DNA of 64,000 nucleotides from Psychrobacter sp. Ps6 (lineage in GTDB: Bacteria; Pseudomonadota; Gammaproteobacteria; Pseudomonadales; Moraxellaceae). Shown piece by piece: positions 1-9,389 of this stretch. The stretch spans positions 1 through 64,000 of the forward strand of contig NZ_JADQAI010000009.1 of assembly GCF_022129235.1 (NCBI RefSeq), given 5' to 3'. The notes under the pieces were generated by a model. It was not told where the DNA came from. It did no database searches and was given only the letters and a program-made list of their open reading frames with translations. Every line of letters begins with the position of its first letter. Position 1 is the first letter of the stretch. A program made the translations under genes and the position numbers.

Positions 1-55
1 TCGTGAAGGCGGCCGTACTGTAGGCGCTGGTGTTGTTGCTAACGTATTGAACTAA
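1..55 (+). CDS. tuf: Elongation factor Tu, C-terminal end (partial)
   Basis: The window opens inside this gene. The last 17 codons, from position 2, read REGGRTVGAGVVANVLN before a TAA at 53-55. This is the invariant C-terminal strand of bacterial EF-Tu, the GTPase that brings aminoacyl-tRNA to the ribosome. The position just upstream of tRNA-Trp and secE-nusG matches the usual tufB location in gammaproteobacteria. The rest of the gene is outside the window, so nothing can be said about its start or whether a second tuf copy exists. Confidence 0.93.
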   Translation, partial: REGGRTVGAGVVANVLN

Positions 56-92
56 TCTATAAGTCTCAGTAATGAGCTTATAAGTTAGTGAT

Positions 93-125
93 AAAAAAGC
101 CATCCTAAATAGGGTGGCTTTTTTT
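93..125 (+). terminator. Rho-independent terminator after tuf
   Basis: An 8-bp stem (99-106 with 111-118, one G-T wobble) with an AAAT loop is preceded by an A-run and followed by seven T residues. It lies 38 nt past the tuf stop and separates tuf from the tRNA-Trp/secE unit. Confidence 0.85.
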
Positions 126-231
126 GGGTAGTGAGATAGAGGTATTTGCAGAATTAGATCTAAGCTTTGGTAAAATGGTTCTTTTGATAGCATGGCTTTT
201 GATACTAGTCATTTATTTATAATACGTTGTA

Positions 232-260
232 TTGTAATTTGCCGCATAGCTTGCTATATT
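232..260 (+). promoter_or_regulatory. Candidate sigma-70 promoter upstream of tRNA-Trp
   Basis: TTGTAA (232-237) and TATATT (255-260) are separated by 17 nt. It lies about 165 nt upstream of tRNA-Trp and could be a second, distal promoter for the tRNA-secE-nusG unit. The rest of the 56-420 spacer holds no gene that I can see. The assignment rests on consensus resemblance only. Confidence 0.35.
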
Positions 261-378
261 AGCGCTGCATTTAACGTGTATGGTTAATCTAAACCATAAC
301 GAGAAAGCCTATGATTAATATAGTGACTTTTGGTAAATGCAACATCAGGTAAAAATTAACAATTTTACCGCCAAAGGC

Positions 379-406
379 TTGCATTCTATGATAAATATTG
401 TATAAT
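379..406 (+). promoter_or_regulatory. Sigma-70 promoter of tRNA-Trp (and probably secE-nusG)
   Basis: TTGCAT (379-384), a 16-nt spacer and a perfect TATAAT (401-406) put the expected start a few bases before the mature tRNA 5' end at 425. No terminator is visible between the tRNA and secE, so read-through into secE-nusG is likely. Confidence 0.7.
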
Positions 407-424
407 GCTGTCCTTTACACCCAT

Positions 425-500
425 AGGCGATTGGCTCAATTGGTAGAGCATCGGTCTCCAAAACCGAGGGTTGTAGGTTCGAGTCCTACATCGCCTGCCA
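425..500 (+). tRNA. trpT: tRNA-Trp (anticodon CCA)
   Basis: The 76-nt cloverleaf has a 7-bp acceptor stem (425-431 with 490-496), a D-arm, a CCA anticodon at 458-460 flanked by CT and AA, and a T-arm containing TTCGAGT. The discriminator base is G, and an encoded CCA tail sits at 498-500. The sequence closely follows E. coli tRNA-Trp. Its place between tuf and secE is conserved in many gammaproteobacteria. Confidence 0.97.
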
Positions 501-551
501 TCTTCTTATCTCATCTTTGTTGTACCCCACCATCTCCGAAGCGAGTTCTTT

Positions 552-1037
552 ATGAGCAATAATCAAGATAACCTCGAGACTAAGTTATCTGATGCCAAGG
601 CGGTTGCTGGTGGAATGCTGTCTAAAGATAAGCACATCTCAGCGAACGGTACTTCTGCTGTTGAAGTTGCTAAGACTGGCTCAATCAAAGATTTGATTTT
701 GTGGCTACTTGCCGCAATTGTTTTGATCGGTGCGACTCTCGTTAATCAGTATCTGCCAGGCTATTGGCAACCTGCCAACGATGTCTGGGTGCGTATTGGT
801 ATCATTGTCGCACTTATTGTATTTGCATTAATTTGCTTGGCGCTGACGCATCAAGGCCGTGCTTTTAAAATATTATTAAGAGACGCAGGCGTTGAGCTTC
901 GCCGAGTAACATGGCCAGGTAAAGACGAAACCTTTCAATACACATGGCAAGTCATTGTTGTGATAGCGATTGCTGGGTTCTTTGTTTGGTTATTAGATAA
1001 CTTTTTTAATTGGTTCGTTGGTATCTTTATCGGTTAA
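552..1037 (+). CDS. secE: Protein translocase subunit SecE
   Basis: This is the small essential subunit of the SecYEG inner-membrane channel, which clamps the two halves of SecY. The 161-aa protein has three predicted membrane segments (about 47-67, 80-99 and 133-158), as in E. coli SecE. The conserved cytoplasmic amphipathic segment with VELRRVTWPGKDE (114-126) precedes the last helix. An N-terminal tail of about 45 polar residues makes it longer than the 127-aa E. coli protein. The Shine-Dalgarno sequence is weak (GCGAG). It lies directly downstream of tRNA-Trp and 71 nt before nusG, the conserved secE-nusG pair. Confidence 0.95.
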   Translation: MSNNQDNLETKLSDAKAVAGGMLSKDKHISANGTSAVEVAKTGSIKDLILWLLAAIVLIGATLVNQYLPGYWQPANDVWVRIGIIVALIVFALICLALTHQGRAFKILLRDAGVELRRVTWPGKDETFQYTWQVIVVIAIAGFFVWLLDNFFNWFVGIFIG

Positions 1038-1108
1038 TAGCGCGTATTAGTGACTATTAACGAGAGATTTACTTATAACGACTTATTTATAATGATCAGG
1101 AGCGTGAT

Positions 1109-1639
1109 ATGCGTTGGTATATTGTCCAAGCGTTTTCAGGATATGAAAAACAAGTACAACGTTCATTAACTGATCGTATTAACCGTAGTGACTTCACTGA
1201 GTCGTTCGGTGATGTATTGGTTCCTACTGAAGAAGTCGTCGAAATGAAAGACGGCAAAAAACGTAAGAGTGAGCGTAAGTTCTTTCCTGGATATGTATTG
1301 ATCCAGATGGAAATGAACGACAATACTTGGCACATCGTAAAAGACTGTCCGCGTATTATGGGCTTCATCGGCGGTACGCCTGAGATGCCTGCACCGATTA
1401 CGCAAGTAGAAGCTGATCGTATCTTAAACCGTTTGAACCAGACTGAAACTGACCCACGTCCTAAGACGCTATTTGAGCCAGGCGAAGAGTTGTTGGTTAT
1501 TGATGGTCCATTTACTGACTTTAAAGGGTTGGTAGAAAAAGTGGATTATGAGAAGTCTAAGTTACATCTAACGGTAAACGTATTTAATCGACCTACACAG
1601 GTTGAGCTTGAATTTAGTAAAGTTGAAAAGCTAGACTAA
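1109..1639 (+). CDS. nusG: Transcription termination/antitermination protein NusG
   Basis: NusG is the universal elongation factor that binds the RNA polymerase clamp helices. It modulates pausing, supports Rho action and couples transcription to ribosomes. The 176-aa protein has an NGN domain starting [17 protein letters not shown] (about 1-115), with the signature [13 protein letters not shown]-terminal KOW domain (about 122-176) contains [12 protein letters not shown] and ends FSKVEKLD. Length is close to the 181 aa of E. coli. A good ribosome site (CAGGAGCG) precedes the ATG. It is co-oriented with secE and the ribosomal protein genes. Confidence 0.98.
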   Translation: MRWYIVQAFSGYEKQVQRSLTDRINRSDFTESFGDVLVPTEEVVEMKDGKKRKSERKFFPGYVLIQMEMNDNTWHIVKDCPRIMGFIGGTPEMPAPITQVEADRILNRLNQTETDPRPKTLFEPGEELLVIDGPFTDFKGLVEKVDYEKSKLHLTVNVFNRPTQVELEFSKVEKLD

Positions 1640-1729
1640 ACCAGCAAAAAGTTCATCAACCGGGGAGCTGTTAGTCAATTAGGTATATACCACGTTGATT
1701 TGGCGCTATTACCCATTTAGGAGAGTATC

Positions 1730-2161
1730 ATGGCTAAGAAGATTGATGGTTACATCAAGCTGCAAGTGCCTGCAGGCAAAGCAAACCCTTCACCACCTAT
1801 TGGTCCAGCTTTGGGTCAAAAAGGCGTGAACATCATGGCGTTCTGTAAAGAATTTAACGCTGCGACCTCAGGCCAAGAGCCAGGTCTACCGATCCCAACT
1901 GAGATCACAGTATATAGCGATAAATCTTTTACTTTCATCATGAAATCACCACCAGCTGCGTACTTACTACGTAAAGCTGCTGGCATTGCTAAAGGTTCAG
2001 GTACACCGAACACTGCTAAAGTCGGTAAAGTTGACCGTGCACAGCTAGAAGAAATCGTTAAAACTAAGAATGCAGACTTAACTGCAGCTGATCTTGACGC
2101 TGCTGTTCGTACCATCGCTGGTACTGCACGTTCAATGGGTATTACCGTGGAGGGTGTATAA
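1730..2161 (+). CDS. rplK: 50S ribosomal protein L11
   Basis: L11 (143 aa) binds the GTPase-associated centre of 23S rRNA and is needed for RelA activation and factor binding. The start [30 protein letters not shown] contains the family PPIGPALGQ signature, and the C-terminal rRNA-binding domain ends [19 protein letters not shown] lies before the ATG. Its TAA overlaps the rplA ATG by one base (TAATG), so the pair is translationally coupled. In E. coli, L1 represses this mRNA; the leader here is short (90 nt after nusG). Confidence 0.98.
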   Translation: MAKKIDGYIKLQVPAGKANPSPPIGPALGQKGVNIMAFCKEFNAATSGQEPGLPIPTEITVYSDKSFTFIMKSPPAAYLLRKAAGIAKGSGTPNTAKVGKVDRAQLEEIVKTKNADLTAADLDAAVRTIAGTARSMGITVEGV

Positions 2162-2862
2162 TGTCTAAGCTAACCAAACGTCAAAAAGAAATCCAAAGCC
2201 GTATTGATAACGAAAAGCAATACACTCTTGAAGAAGCCGTTCAAATCCTAAACGATTTGCCAGCGCTAAAATTCAAAGAGTCTATTGATATCGCAGTAAA
2301 CTTGGGCGTTGACCCACGTAAATCTGATCAAGTGGTTCGTGGTGCAACTAACCTACCTGCGGGTACTGGTAAAACCAAACGCGTTGCTGTATTTGCTCAA
2401 GGCGCTGCTGCTGAAGCCGCTAAAGAAGCTGGTGCAGACATCGTTGGTTTTGAAGACCTAGCGGAAGAAATCAAAGCTGGTAACATGGACTTTGATGTTG
2501 TTATCGCAGCTCCAGATGCTATGCGTGTTGTTGGTCAATTGGGTACGATCCTAGGCCCACGTGGTCTAATGCCTAACCCAAAAGTTGGTACGGTAACGCC
2601 AAACGTTGCTGAAGCTGTGACTAACGCGAAAGCAGGTCAAGCACAGTACCGTGTTGATAAAGCTGGTATCATCCATGCAACTATCGGCCAAGTTGGTTTC
2701 ACTGCTGAGCAAATCGAGCAGAACGTGCAAGCGATTCTTTCTGATCTAAAGCGTGCTAAGCCTGCTACTTCTAAAGGTACTTTCATCAAGAAAATTACCT
2801 TGTCTAGCACGATGGGCCCTGGTCTAACGATCGACGCTGTCCCTTATCGTACTGCAAAATAA
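2161..2862 (+). CDS. rplA: 50S ribosomal protein L1
   Basis: L1 (233 aa) forms the mobile L1 stalk at the ribosomal E site and, in E. coli, is the translational repressor of the rplKA mRNA. The family signature is visible around [20 protein letters not shown] and [13 protein letters not shown]. Length matches E. coli (234 aa). The start overlaps the rplK stop. A 475-nt spacer follows before rplJ, so rplKA and rplJL are probably separately controlled. Confidence 0.98.
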   Translation: MSKLTKRQKEIQSRIDNEKQYTLEEAVQILNDLPALKFKESIDIAVNLGVDPRKSDQVVRGATNLPAGTGKTKRVAVFAQGAAAEAAKEAGADIVGFEDLAEEIKAGNMDFDVVIAAPDAMRVVGQLGTILGPRGLMPNPKVGTVTPNVAEAVTNAKAGQAQYRVDKAGIIHATIGQVGFTAEQIEQNVQAILSDLKRAKPATSKGTFIKKITLSSTMGPGLTIDAVPYRTAK

Positions 2863-3337
2863 TTAAAGTCTCTATTTTTGAGTACTTGAACTTCAAGTAC
2901 TTTGAATGATGAGCACATACTATATTTAAAACATTAGGTCAGCGTAGTATTTGCTACGCTGTCTAAGACCGTAGGTAGAGAGTGGTTTAGTGTCATAAGT
3001 AGCAATTTTCGAATGGTTAAATATGATACTGAGTCACTTTTGTTAATCGACGACAGATGAAAATCTTAGTTGTCCTACGCAGACGGTGGCCCACACAGTT
3101 TAAGACACGAGCGAATAGGGCGGTAAGGTTATTTATATAATCTTCGAACTATTACTCAACGTCATTCTGATAACGGTGCCGTAATCAGTCGTTACCAGTA
3201 GATGCTTTTTTTATTAATTGAATCCGCTGGTAATGTGTCGTATCAAGTCAGTCCCAGCTTAAAATTTAAGCCTGCAGAAATTTCGATTTTTAGCGCTTTT
3301 ATGATAAGCAGATTGATAAGATTAAAGGAGTCAACTT
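2863..3337 (+). promoter_or_regulatory. Long rplJ leader region, candidate L10(L12) autoregulatory site
   Basis: This 475-nt stretch carries no convincing gene. In E. coli the equivalent interval contains the rplJ promoter and an mRNA leader bound by the L10-L12 complex. A possible long hairpin close to rplJ pairs 3192-3203 with 3222-3233 (TTACCAG with CTGGTAA at the core, one wobble and one mismatch). Its loop is T-rich. A good ribosome site (AAAGGAG) precedes rplJ. The role is inferred from position and pairing; I could not identify a convincing -35/-10 pair. Confidence 0.45.
2881..2901. repeat. Perfect 21-bp palindrome after rplA
   Basis: Ten-base arms (2881-2890 and 2892-2901, AGTACTTGAA and its complement) flank a single C. 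No T-run follows, so it is not a canonical terminator. It could be an operator, an RNA processing hairpin or a weak attenuator between rplA and rplJ. Confidence 0.6.
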
Positions 3338-3865
3338 ATGGCATTAACGCTAGAGCAAAAACAACAAGTTGTGGCTGAAGTGTCTGAAGTTGCTGCTAAT
3401 GCTTACTCAGCAGTAGCTGCCGAGTATCACGGAATTGGTGTTGCTAAGCTTACTCAGCTTCGCGAACAAGCTCGTGATAAAGGTGTTGTTTTGAAAGTGG
3501 TAAAAAATACACTAGCAAAACGCGCTTTTGAAGGCACTAAGTTTGAGAGCATGTCAGACCGTATGACTGGTCCACTACTTTTGGCTTTCTCTATGGAAGA
3601 TTTGGGATCTGCAGCACGAGTCGTTTTCGACTTTAGCAAAGATAACAAAGCTTTAGAGACCAAATTAGTATCAGTCGGTGGTGAAGTTTATGGTCCAGAA
3701 GAGCTAGAGCGCGTATCGAAGCTACCAACTCGCGACGAAGCAATCTCTATCTTGATGGCTACTATGAATGCACCAGTGACCAAGCTTGTCCAGACTATGA
3801 ACGCTGTTCCTGGCAAGTTCGTTCGCACTGTAGCGGCAATCAAAGACGCAAAAGAAGCTGCTTAA
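3338..3865 (+). CDS. rplJ: 50S ribosomal protein L10
   Basis: L10 (175 aa) is the base of the ribosomal stalk: it binds 23S rRNA and carries L7/L12 dimers on its C-terminal helix. It starts MALTLEQKQQVVAEVSEVA, contains the conserved KVVKNTLAKRAFEGT segment and ends in the helical tail (AAIKDAKEAA). AAAGGAG precedes the ATG. rplL follows after 120 nt in the same direction, so the two are expected to be co-transcribed and repressed together by L10-L12. Confidence 0.97.
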   Translation: MALTLEQKQQVVAEVSEVAANAYSAVAAEYHGIGVAKLTQLREQARDKGVVLKVVKNTLAKRAFEGTKFESMSDRMTGPLLLAFSMEDLGSAARVVFDFSKDNKALETKLVSVGGEVYGPEELERVSKLPTRDEAISILMATMNAPVTKLVQTMNAVPGKFVRTVAAIKDAKEAA

Positions 3866-3985
3866 TTGCTTGTTTTAACGTAACTTTAACATCGCTAATT
3901 TTGGTTGAAATTTATTGCCACATTCGGCAATCAATCAAAGCGATATTAGAATCAATTAATTTTTATCAGATAACGGAGAGTTCTC

Positions 3986-4357
3986 ATGGCACTATCTAAA
4001 GATGACGTGTTAAATGCAATCGCTGAAATGTCAGTAATGGATATCGTTGAATTAATCAGCGCTATGGAAGAAAAATTCGGCGTAACAGCTGCCGTTGCTG
4101 CTGCACCTGCTGCTGCTGGTCCTGCTGCTGCTGCTGCTGAAGAAAAAGACGAGTTTGACGTAGTTCTTGCTAGCTTTGGCGAGAAGAAAGTTGGCGTAAT
4201 TAAAGCCGTACGTGAAGCAACTGGTCTTGGCCTAAAAGAAGCGAAAGATTTGGTTGAAAGCGCTCCAGCTCCAATCAAAGAAGGCGCATCTAAAGCTGAA
4301 GCTGAAGAGTTGAAAAAGAAACTTGAAGAAGCTGGTGCAACTGTTGAACTAAAATAA
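3986..4357 (+). CDS. rplL: 50S ribosomal protein L7/L12
   Basis: This is the stalk protein that recruits translational GTPases. The 123-aa product shows the N-terminal dimerisation domain ([16 protein letters not shown]). An Ala-rich flexible hinge follows (about 35-51, [17 protein letters not shown]), and then the globular domain with [23 protein letters not shown]. Length is as in E. coli (121 aa). The ribosome site is CGGAGAG. A hairpin terminator/attenuator follows the stop codon by about 20 nt. Confidence 0.98.
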   Translation: MALSKDDVLNAIAEMSVMDIVELISAMEEKFGVTAAVAAAPAAAGPAAAAAEEKDEFDVVLASFGEKKVGVIKAVREATGLGLKEAKDLVESAPAPIKEGASKAEAEELKKKLEEAGATVELK

Positions 4358-4373
4358 GTTTAACACTGTACAG

Positions 4374-4412
4374 AAAAAAAGCTGGTAATGCCTTGCATTG
4401 CCAGCTTTTTTT
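4374..4412 (+). terminator. Terminator or attenuator between rplL and rpoB
   Basis: A 10-bp stem (4381-4390 with 4395-4404, one G-T pair) and a four-base loop are preceded by seven A and followed by eight T. In E. coli a partial terminator at this place sets the lower expression of rpoBC relative to rplJL. Here the hairpin looks strong enough to terminate most transcripts. Confidence 0.85.
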
Positions 4413-5119
4413 TATTATAATTCGTAGCTTGACCTTTTGTGTCTGCCAACATACGTATGCATTAACGGTGGATACCCATCAAAAGGACAGACGATATACA
4501 TGCAAGTACACATACCAGTTTTTAAAATCAGTTAATATCAGCTAAACGTCTGTAGATGTTTGGCATTTTTTTGTGTCTGCATGCTTTCCTATCAACACTA
4601 TAGTTTATACTGATTCTTAAAGTTATAGTTACCCCGATTATTAATCCTGAAAAAAGCGGTATTCTGAAAAAGCTGTTGATCATAAGTTGCCTACTTGGTG
4701 TGGCATGACTGTCGATATTTAGTCTTATAGACAGTTTGTATGTGTAGGGAACATAGTTCGGTAATAAGCAGTCTAGATGGCAAGTGGTTTATATGCAATC
4801 TTAATAGACGTTATTTTCCAGCAAGGTATTTGTAAATTGAGCCTAATAGGCAATGCATTATAGATTATATAATATTGAATTTTTTGGTTGCAACAGTCAT
4901 ATAGATTGATTCACTTACCATGAATTTAGCAAGCAACGACGAGATTAAGTGAAGTGTGCTAGGTAAGCACTGATGAGTAAAGTAGTAATTGACAGAAAAG
5001 ACATGAACTGAACACGAAAACCCGTTTTATATTATCGTTTACGTCGCCATGTTTGCATCGTATTTATGCATACTGGCCACGCTTTTAATTTGTTTCCACG
5101 TTTACTGTAAGGACTCTCG
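4413..5119 (+). promoter_or_regulatory. Long rplL-rpoB spacer
   Basis: About 700 nt between the rplL terminator and rpoB contain no gene-length reading frame with coding character. A TATAAT-like element is at 4868-4873, but no well-spaced -35 box goes with it. The stretch is AT-rich. Its length and the preceding strong hairpin suggest it contains an rpoB promoter and/or a long 5' leader. That is inference. Confidence 0.35.
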
Positions 5120-8100
5120 ATGGCATATTCTTATACTGAAAAAAAGCGTATTCGCAAAAGTTTTGCTGAATTGCCCACTGTAATGGACGTTCCCTATTTA
5201 CTGTCTATTCAAGTAGATTCTTATGAGCAATTTTTGCAAGAGCACAAAAAGCCAAAAGCTCGTGAGAATACTGGTTTGCAAGCTGCGTATTCCTCTATTT
5301 TCCCAATTGAGAGTCACTCTGGTAACGCCGAGTTGCAATTTGTTGAGTACTATTTAGGTACGCCTGAATTTGATGAGCGTGAGTGTATCTTACGTGGTTC
5401 AACGTTTGCGGCGCCAATGCGTGTCAAAATCCGTTTGATCATCAAAGACAAAGACAGTAAAGACAAAGATAGCAAAGCCGCTATCAAAGATATCCGTGAG
5501 CAAAGCGTCTACATGGGCGAGATGCCTTTGATGACTGCTAACGGTACTTTCATTATTAATGGTACTGAGCGTGTTATCGTATCTCAGCTACATCGTTCAC
5601 CTGGTGTGTTCTTTGATCATGATAAAGGTAAGTCGCATTCAAGTGGTAAAGTGCTTTATAACGCACGTATCATCCCTTACCGTGGTTCATGGTTAGACTT
5701 TGAATTCGATGCAAAAGACTTAGTCTTTGCTCGTATTGACCGTCGCCGTAAGCTGCTTGCGTCAATCATTCTGCGCGCACTTGGCCTAACGACATCTGAA
5801 ATTCTAGATTTGTTCTTTGATAAAGTGGCTGTTTATAAAGCTGAAGAGACGTTTGAAATTGATCTAGTGGCTGATCGCCTACGTGGCGAGATGGCTCAGT
5901 TTGACATCGTATCACCTGAAGGTGACGTTATTGTAGAGCAGGGCAAACGTATCAATGCACGCCGTATCCGTCAGCTTGAAGAAGCAGGTATGACGAAAAT
6001 TGCTGTGCCTGATGAGTATCTATATGAGCGTATTTTAGCTGAAGATATCGTTGTTAATGACGAAATCATCGCTAAAGCCAACACGCCAATCGACCACGAG
6101 TTATTGGTGAAATTGAACTCATTTGAAGCCAGTGGTGCCATCAAAGAGTTCAGCATTCTATTCACGAACGATATCGACCAAGGTAGCTATATTGCCGATA
6201 CGCTACGTGCTGATAGTACCTCAAGCCGTGAAGAAGCATTGATCGAAATCTATAAAGTCATGCGTCCAGGTGAGCCACCAACGGTTGAAACTGCTGAGAA
6301 ACTGTTTGAGAGCATGTTCTTCAACGCAGATCGTTATGACTTATCTAACGTCGGTCGTATGAAGTTCAACCGTCGTCTTGGTTTGCCATTTGAAAACACC
6401 GATGATCCAGACGTACAGCGCGAACGCAGTGTATTGACCAACGATGATATCGTTAACGTTCTAAAAGAACTTATCGAGATTCGTAACGGTCGCGGCGATG
6501 TCGATGATATTGACCATTTGGGTAACCGCCGTATTCGTTCAGTGGGCGAAATGGCAGAAAACCAATTCCGTGTTGGTCTAGTACGTGTTGAGCGTGCTGT
6601 AAAAGAGCGTTTGAGCTCGGCAGAATCAGACAACTTGTCACCACAAGATTTGATTAACTCTAAGCCAGTAGCGGCTGCGGTTAAGGAATTCTTTGGTTCA
6701 AGCCAGTTGTCACAGTTTATGGATCAGAACAACCCGTTGTCTGAAGTTACCCATAAGCGCCGTGTATCAGCGTTAGGACCTGGTGGTCTAACTCGTGAAC
6801 GTGCAGGCTTTGAAGTACGTGACGTACATGATACCCATTATGGCCGTGTATGTCCTATTGAGACTCCTGAAGGTCCAAACATTGGTCTGATCAACTCACT
6901 AGCGACGTTTGCTAAAACCAACAGCTTTGGTTTCTTAGAAACGCCATATCGCCGTGTGGTTGATGGTAAAGTGACTGACGTTATTGAGTATTTATCAGCA
7001 ATCGAAGAAGTAGGTACTGTGATTGCACAGGCTGACTCTCCAATGACTGAAGATGGCGCGCTATCTGACGAGATGGTCAGTGTGCGTAGCTATGGTGAAT
7101 TTGTTCGTATGCCGCCAGAAAAAGTGACGCATATGGATGTGTCACCAAGTCAGGTAGTATCGGTTGCAGCAGGTTTGATTCCGTTCCTAGAGCATGATGA
7201 TGCTAACCGTGCCTTGATGGGCTCGAACATGCAGCGTCAGGCCGTGCCGACCCTACGTGCTGACAAGCCATTGGTAGGTACTGGTATGGAGCGTCACGTT
7301 GCTCGTGACTCTGGTGTTTGTGTGATCGCTAAACGTGGCGGCGTGATTGAAGATGTTGACGCATCGCGTATCGTTGTTCGTGTGAACGAAGACGAGATGA
7401 CTGCTGGTGAAGCGGGTATCGATATCTATAACTTGATCAAATACACACGCTCTAACCAAAACACTTGTATCAACCAACGTATCATCGTTAACCAAGGTGA
7501 CGAGATTGCTTTGGGTGATATCTTGGCTGATGGTCCATCAACGGATCTTGGTGAGTTAGCATTAGGTCAGAATATCCGCATCGCATTTATGCCGTGGAAT
7601 GGTTACAACTTCGAAGATTCAATCTTGCTATCTGAAAAAGTAGTTAAAGAAGATCGTTTCACTACGATTCATATCCAAGAACTGACTTGTGTGGCTCGTG
7701 ATACCAAGCTAGGTACAGAAGAGATCACGGCTGATATTCCAAACGTTGGTGAAGCAGCGTTATCAAGTCTTGATGAAGCAGGTATCGTTTATATCGGTGC
7801 TGAAGTTGACGCTGGTGATATTCTAGTTGGTAAAGTGACGCCAAAGGGTGAGACGCAACTAACGCCAGAAGAGAAACTATTACGGGCTATTTTTGGCGAA
7901 AAAGCGGCTGATGTGAAAGACACGTCACTACGCGTACCGACTTCAAGTAAAGGTACGGTTATTGATGTACAGGTCTTCACCCGTGATGGCGTTGAAAAAG
8001 ACGCACGCGCAAGAGCGATTGAAAAATCGCAGCTTGATAGCTACCGCAAAGATTTAAAAGAAGAGCTACGTATCTTTGAAGAAGCGGCACGTGGTCGTAT

Positions 8101-9238
8101 TGGTAACCTATTAGATGGCCAAAAAGTCAGCGGCGGTGCTGGTCTAAAAGCGGGTACAGTTATGGCTTTGGCTGATATGAAAGATATGAGCCTTGAGACG
8201 TTGCTTGATATCCAACCAGTAGAAGAAGAAATCTCTGAGCGTCTAACGCAAATCGCTGATTACTTGGTTGATAAGCAAAAAGACATCGATGTGAAGTTTG
8301 CTGAGAAAAAACGCAAATTGACTGCTGGTGATGACTTACAACATGGCGTACAAAAAATTGTTAAAGTATATCTAGCGGTTAAGCGTCGTATTCAGCCTGG
8401 TGATAAGATGGCTGGTCGTCATGGTAACAAAGGTGTTGTATCGCGCATCATGCCAGTTGAAGACATGCCTTATGATGAAAATGGTAACACCGTTGACATC
8501 GTATTGAATCCGCTTGGTGTACCATCTCGTATGAACATCGGTCAGGTTCTAGAGACGCATTTGGGTATGGCAGCGAAAGGCTTGGGCGAGAAGATTGATG
8601 GTATGCTCAAATCTCAAGCAGCGATCAAAGAGCTACGTGACTTCTTGGATAAAATCTATAACCAAGTAGGCGGTGAGCAAGTTGATCTTGATAGCTTAAG
8701 TGATGACGATATCATGGCGCTAGCAGACAACTTACGTGGCGGTGTACCGATGGGCACAGCAGTATTTGATGGCGCAAGAGAAAGCCAAGTTAAAGATTTG
8801 CTTGAGCTTGCTGGTATGGATCGCGATGGTCAGCAGACGTTATATGATGGTCGTACAGGTCAGAAGTTTGACCGTAAAGTAACCGTCGGCTACATGTACA
8901 TGCTCAAGCTTAACCATTTGGTTGATGACAAAATGCATGCACGTTCAACAGGTTCTTATTCTCTAGTAACGCAGCAGCCATTGGGTGGTAAAGCTCAGTT
9001 TGGTGGTCAGCGCTTCGGTGAGATGGAAGTATGGGCACTAGAAGCATACGGCGCGACTTACACGTTGCAAGAAATGCTAACTGTGAAGTCGGATGACGTT
9101 GAAGGCCGTACTCGTATGTACAAAAACATCGTTGATGGTGAGCAGTATATGGATCCAGGCATGCCTGAGTCGTTTAACGTACTGACCAAAGAAATCAAAT
9201 CACTGGGTATTAATATTGAGTTAAAACAAAGCAACTAG
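5120..9238 (+). CDS. rpoB: DNA-directed RNA polymerase subunit beta
   Basis: The catalytic beta subunit has 1372 aa (E. coli 1342). It starts [15 protein letters not shown], almost as in E. coli, after a TAAGGA ribosome site. The rifampicin-binding region at about residues 527-555 reads [21 protein letters not shown] and carries the sensitive residues at the positions equivalent to D516, H526 and S531. The residue equivalent to E. coli P552 is Asp (codon 6830-6832). A small 15-bp tandem duplication gives [11 protein letters not shown] at residues 109-119. The C-terminus [10 protein letters not shown] is typical. It is followed by rpoC after 151 nt. Confidence 0.99.
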   Translation: MAYSYTEKKRIRKSFAELPTVMDVPYLLSIQVDSYEQFLQEHKKPKARENTGLQAAYSSIFPIESHSGNAELQFVEYYLGTPEFDERECILRGSTFAAPMRVKIRLIIKDKDSKDKDSKAAIKDIREQSVYMGEMPLMTANGTFIINGTERVIVSQLHRSPGVFFDHDKGKSHSSGKVLYNARIIPYRGSWLDFEFDAKDLVFARIDRRRKLLASIILRALGLTTSEILDLFFDKVAVYKAEETFEIDLVADRLRGEMAQFDIVSPEGDVIVEQGKRINARRIRQLEEAGMTKIAVPDEYLYERILAEDIVVNDEIIAKANTPIDHELLVKLNSFEASGAIKEFSILFTNDIDQGSYIADTLRADSTSSREEALIEIYKVMRPGEPPTVETAEKLFESMFFNADRYDLSNVGRMKFNRRLGLPFENTDDPDVQRERSVLTNDDIVNVLKELIEIRNGRGDVDDIDHLGNRRIRSVGEMAENQFRVGLVRVERAVKERLSSAESDNLSPQDLINSKPVAAAVKEFFGSSQLSQFMDQNNPLSEVTHKRRVSALGPGGLTRERAGFEVRDVHDTHYGRVCPIETPEGPNIGLINSLATFAKTNSFGFLETPYRRVVDGKVTDVIEYLSAIEEVGTVIAQADSPMTEDGALSDEMVSVRSYGEFVRMPPEKVTHMDVSPSQVVSVAAGLIPFLEHDDANRALMGSNMQRQAVPTLRADKPLVGTGMERHVARDSGVCVIAKRGGVIEDVDASRIVVRVNEDEMTAGEAGIDIYNLIKYTRSNQNTCINQRIIVNQGDEIALGDILADGPSTDLGELALGQNIRIAFMPWNGYNFEDSILLSEKVVKEDRFTTIHIQELTCVARDTKLGTEEITADIPNVGEAALSSLDEAGIVYIGAEVDAGDILVGKVTPKGETQLTPEEKLLRAIFGEKAADVKDTSLRVPTSSKGTVIDVQVFTRDGVEKDARARAIEKSQLDSYRKDLKEELRIFEEAARGRIGNLLDGQKVSGGAGLKAGTVMALADMKDMSLETLLDIQPVEEEISERLTQIADYLVDKQKDIDVKFAEKKRKLTAGDDLQHGVQKIVKVYLAVKRRIQPGDKMAGRHGNKGVVSRIMPVEDMPYDENGNTVDIVLNPLGVPSRMNIGQVLETHLGMAAKGLGEKIDGMLKSQAAIKELRDFLDKIYNQVGGEQVDLDSLSDDDIMALADNLRGGVPMGTAVFDGARESQVKDLLELAGMDRDGQQTLYDGRTGQKFDRKVTVGYMYMLKLNHLVDDKMHARSTGSYSLVTQQPLGGKAQFGGQRFGEMEVWALEAYGATYTLQEMLTVKSDDVEGRTRMYKNIVDGEQYMDPGMPESFNVLTKEIKSLGINIELKQSN

Positions 9239-9389
9239 CCCGTTGTTTAACTTAGTTGTCCACTAAAGGCAGTCTGCTTTATTGCTGCTGCTTTTAGTGA
9301 TTTGTCTCAACCCTATTCATTGCCTTCATTCATCTTATCTGCGTCAATGGTACGCTGTCAGATGATTATAAAGATAACGGAGAAGCAAC

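Noticed and set aside
4500-4535. Eleven-codon leader peptide in the rplL-rpoB spacer
   Set aside because: The nearest AAAGGA is 13 nt from the ATG, the peptide has no regulatory codon run, and no terminator pair follows.
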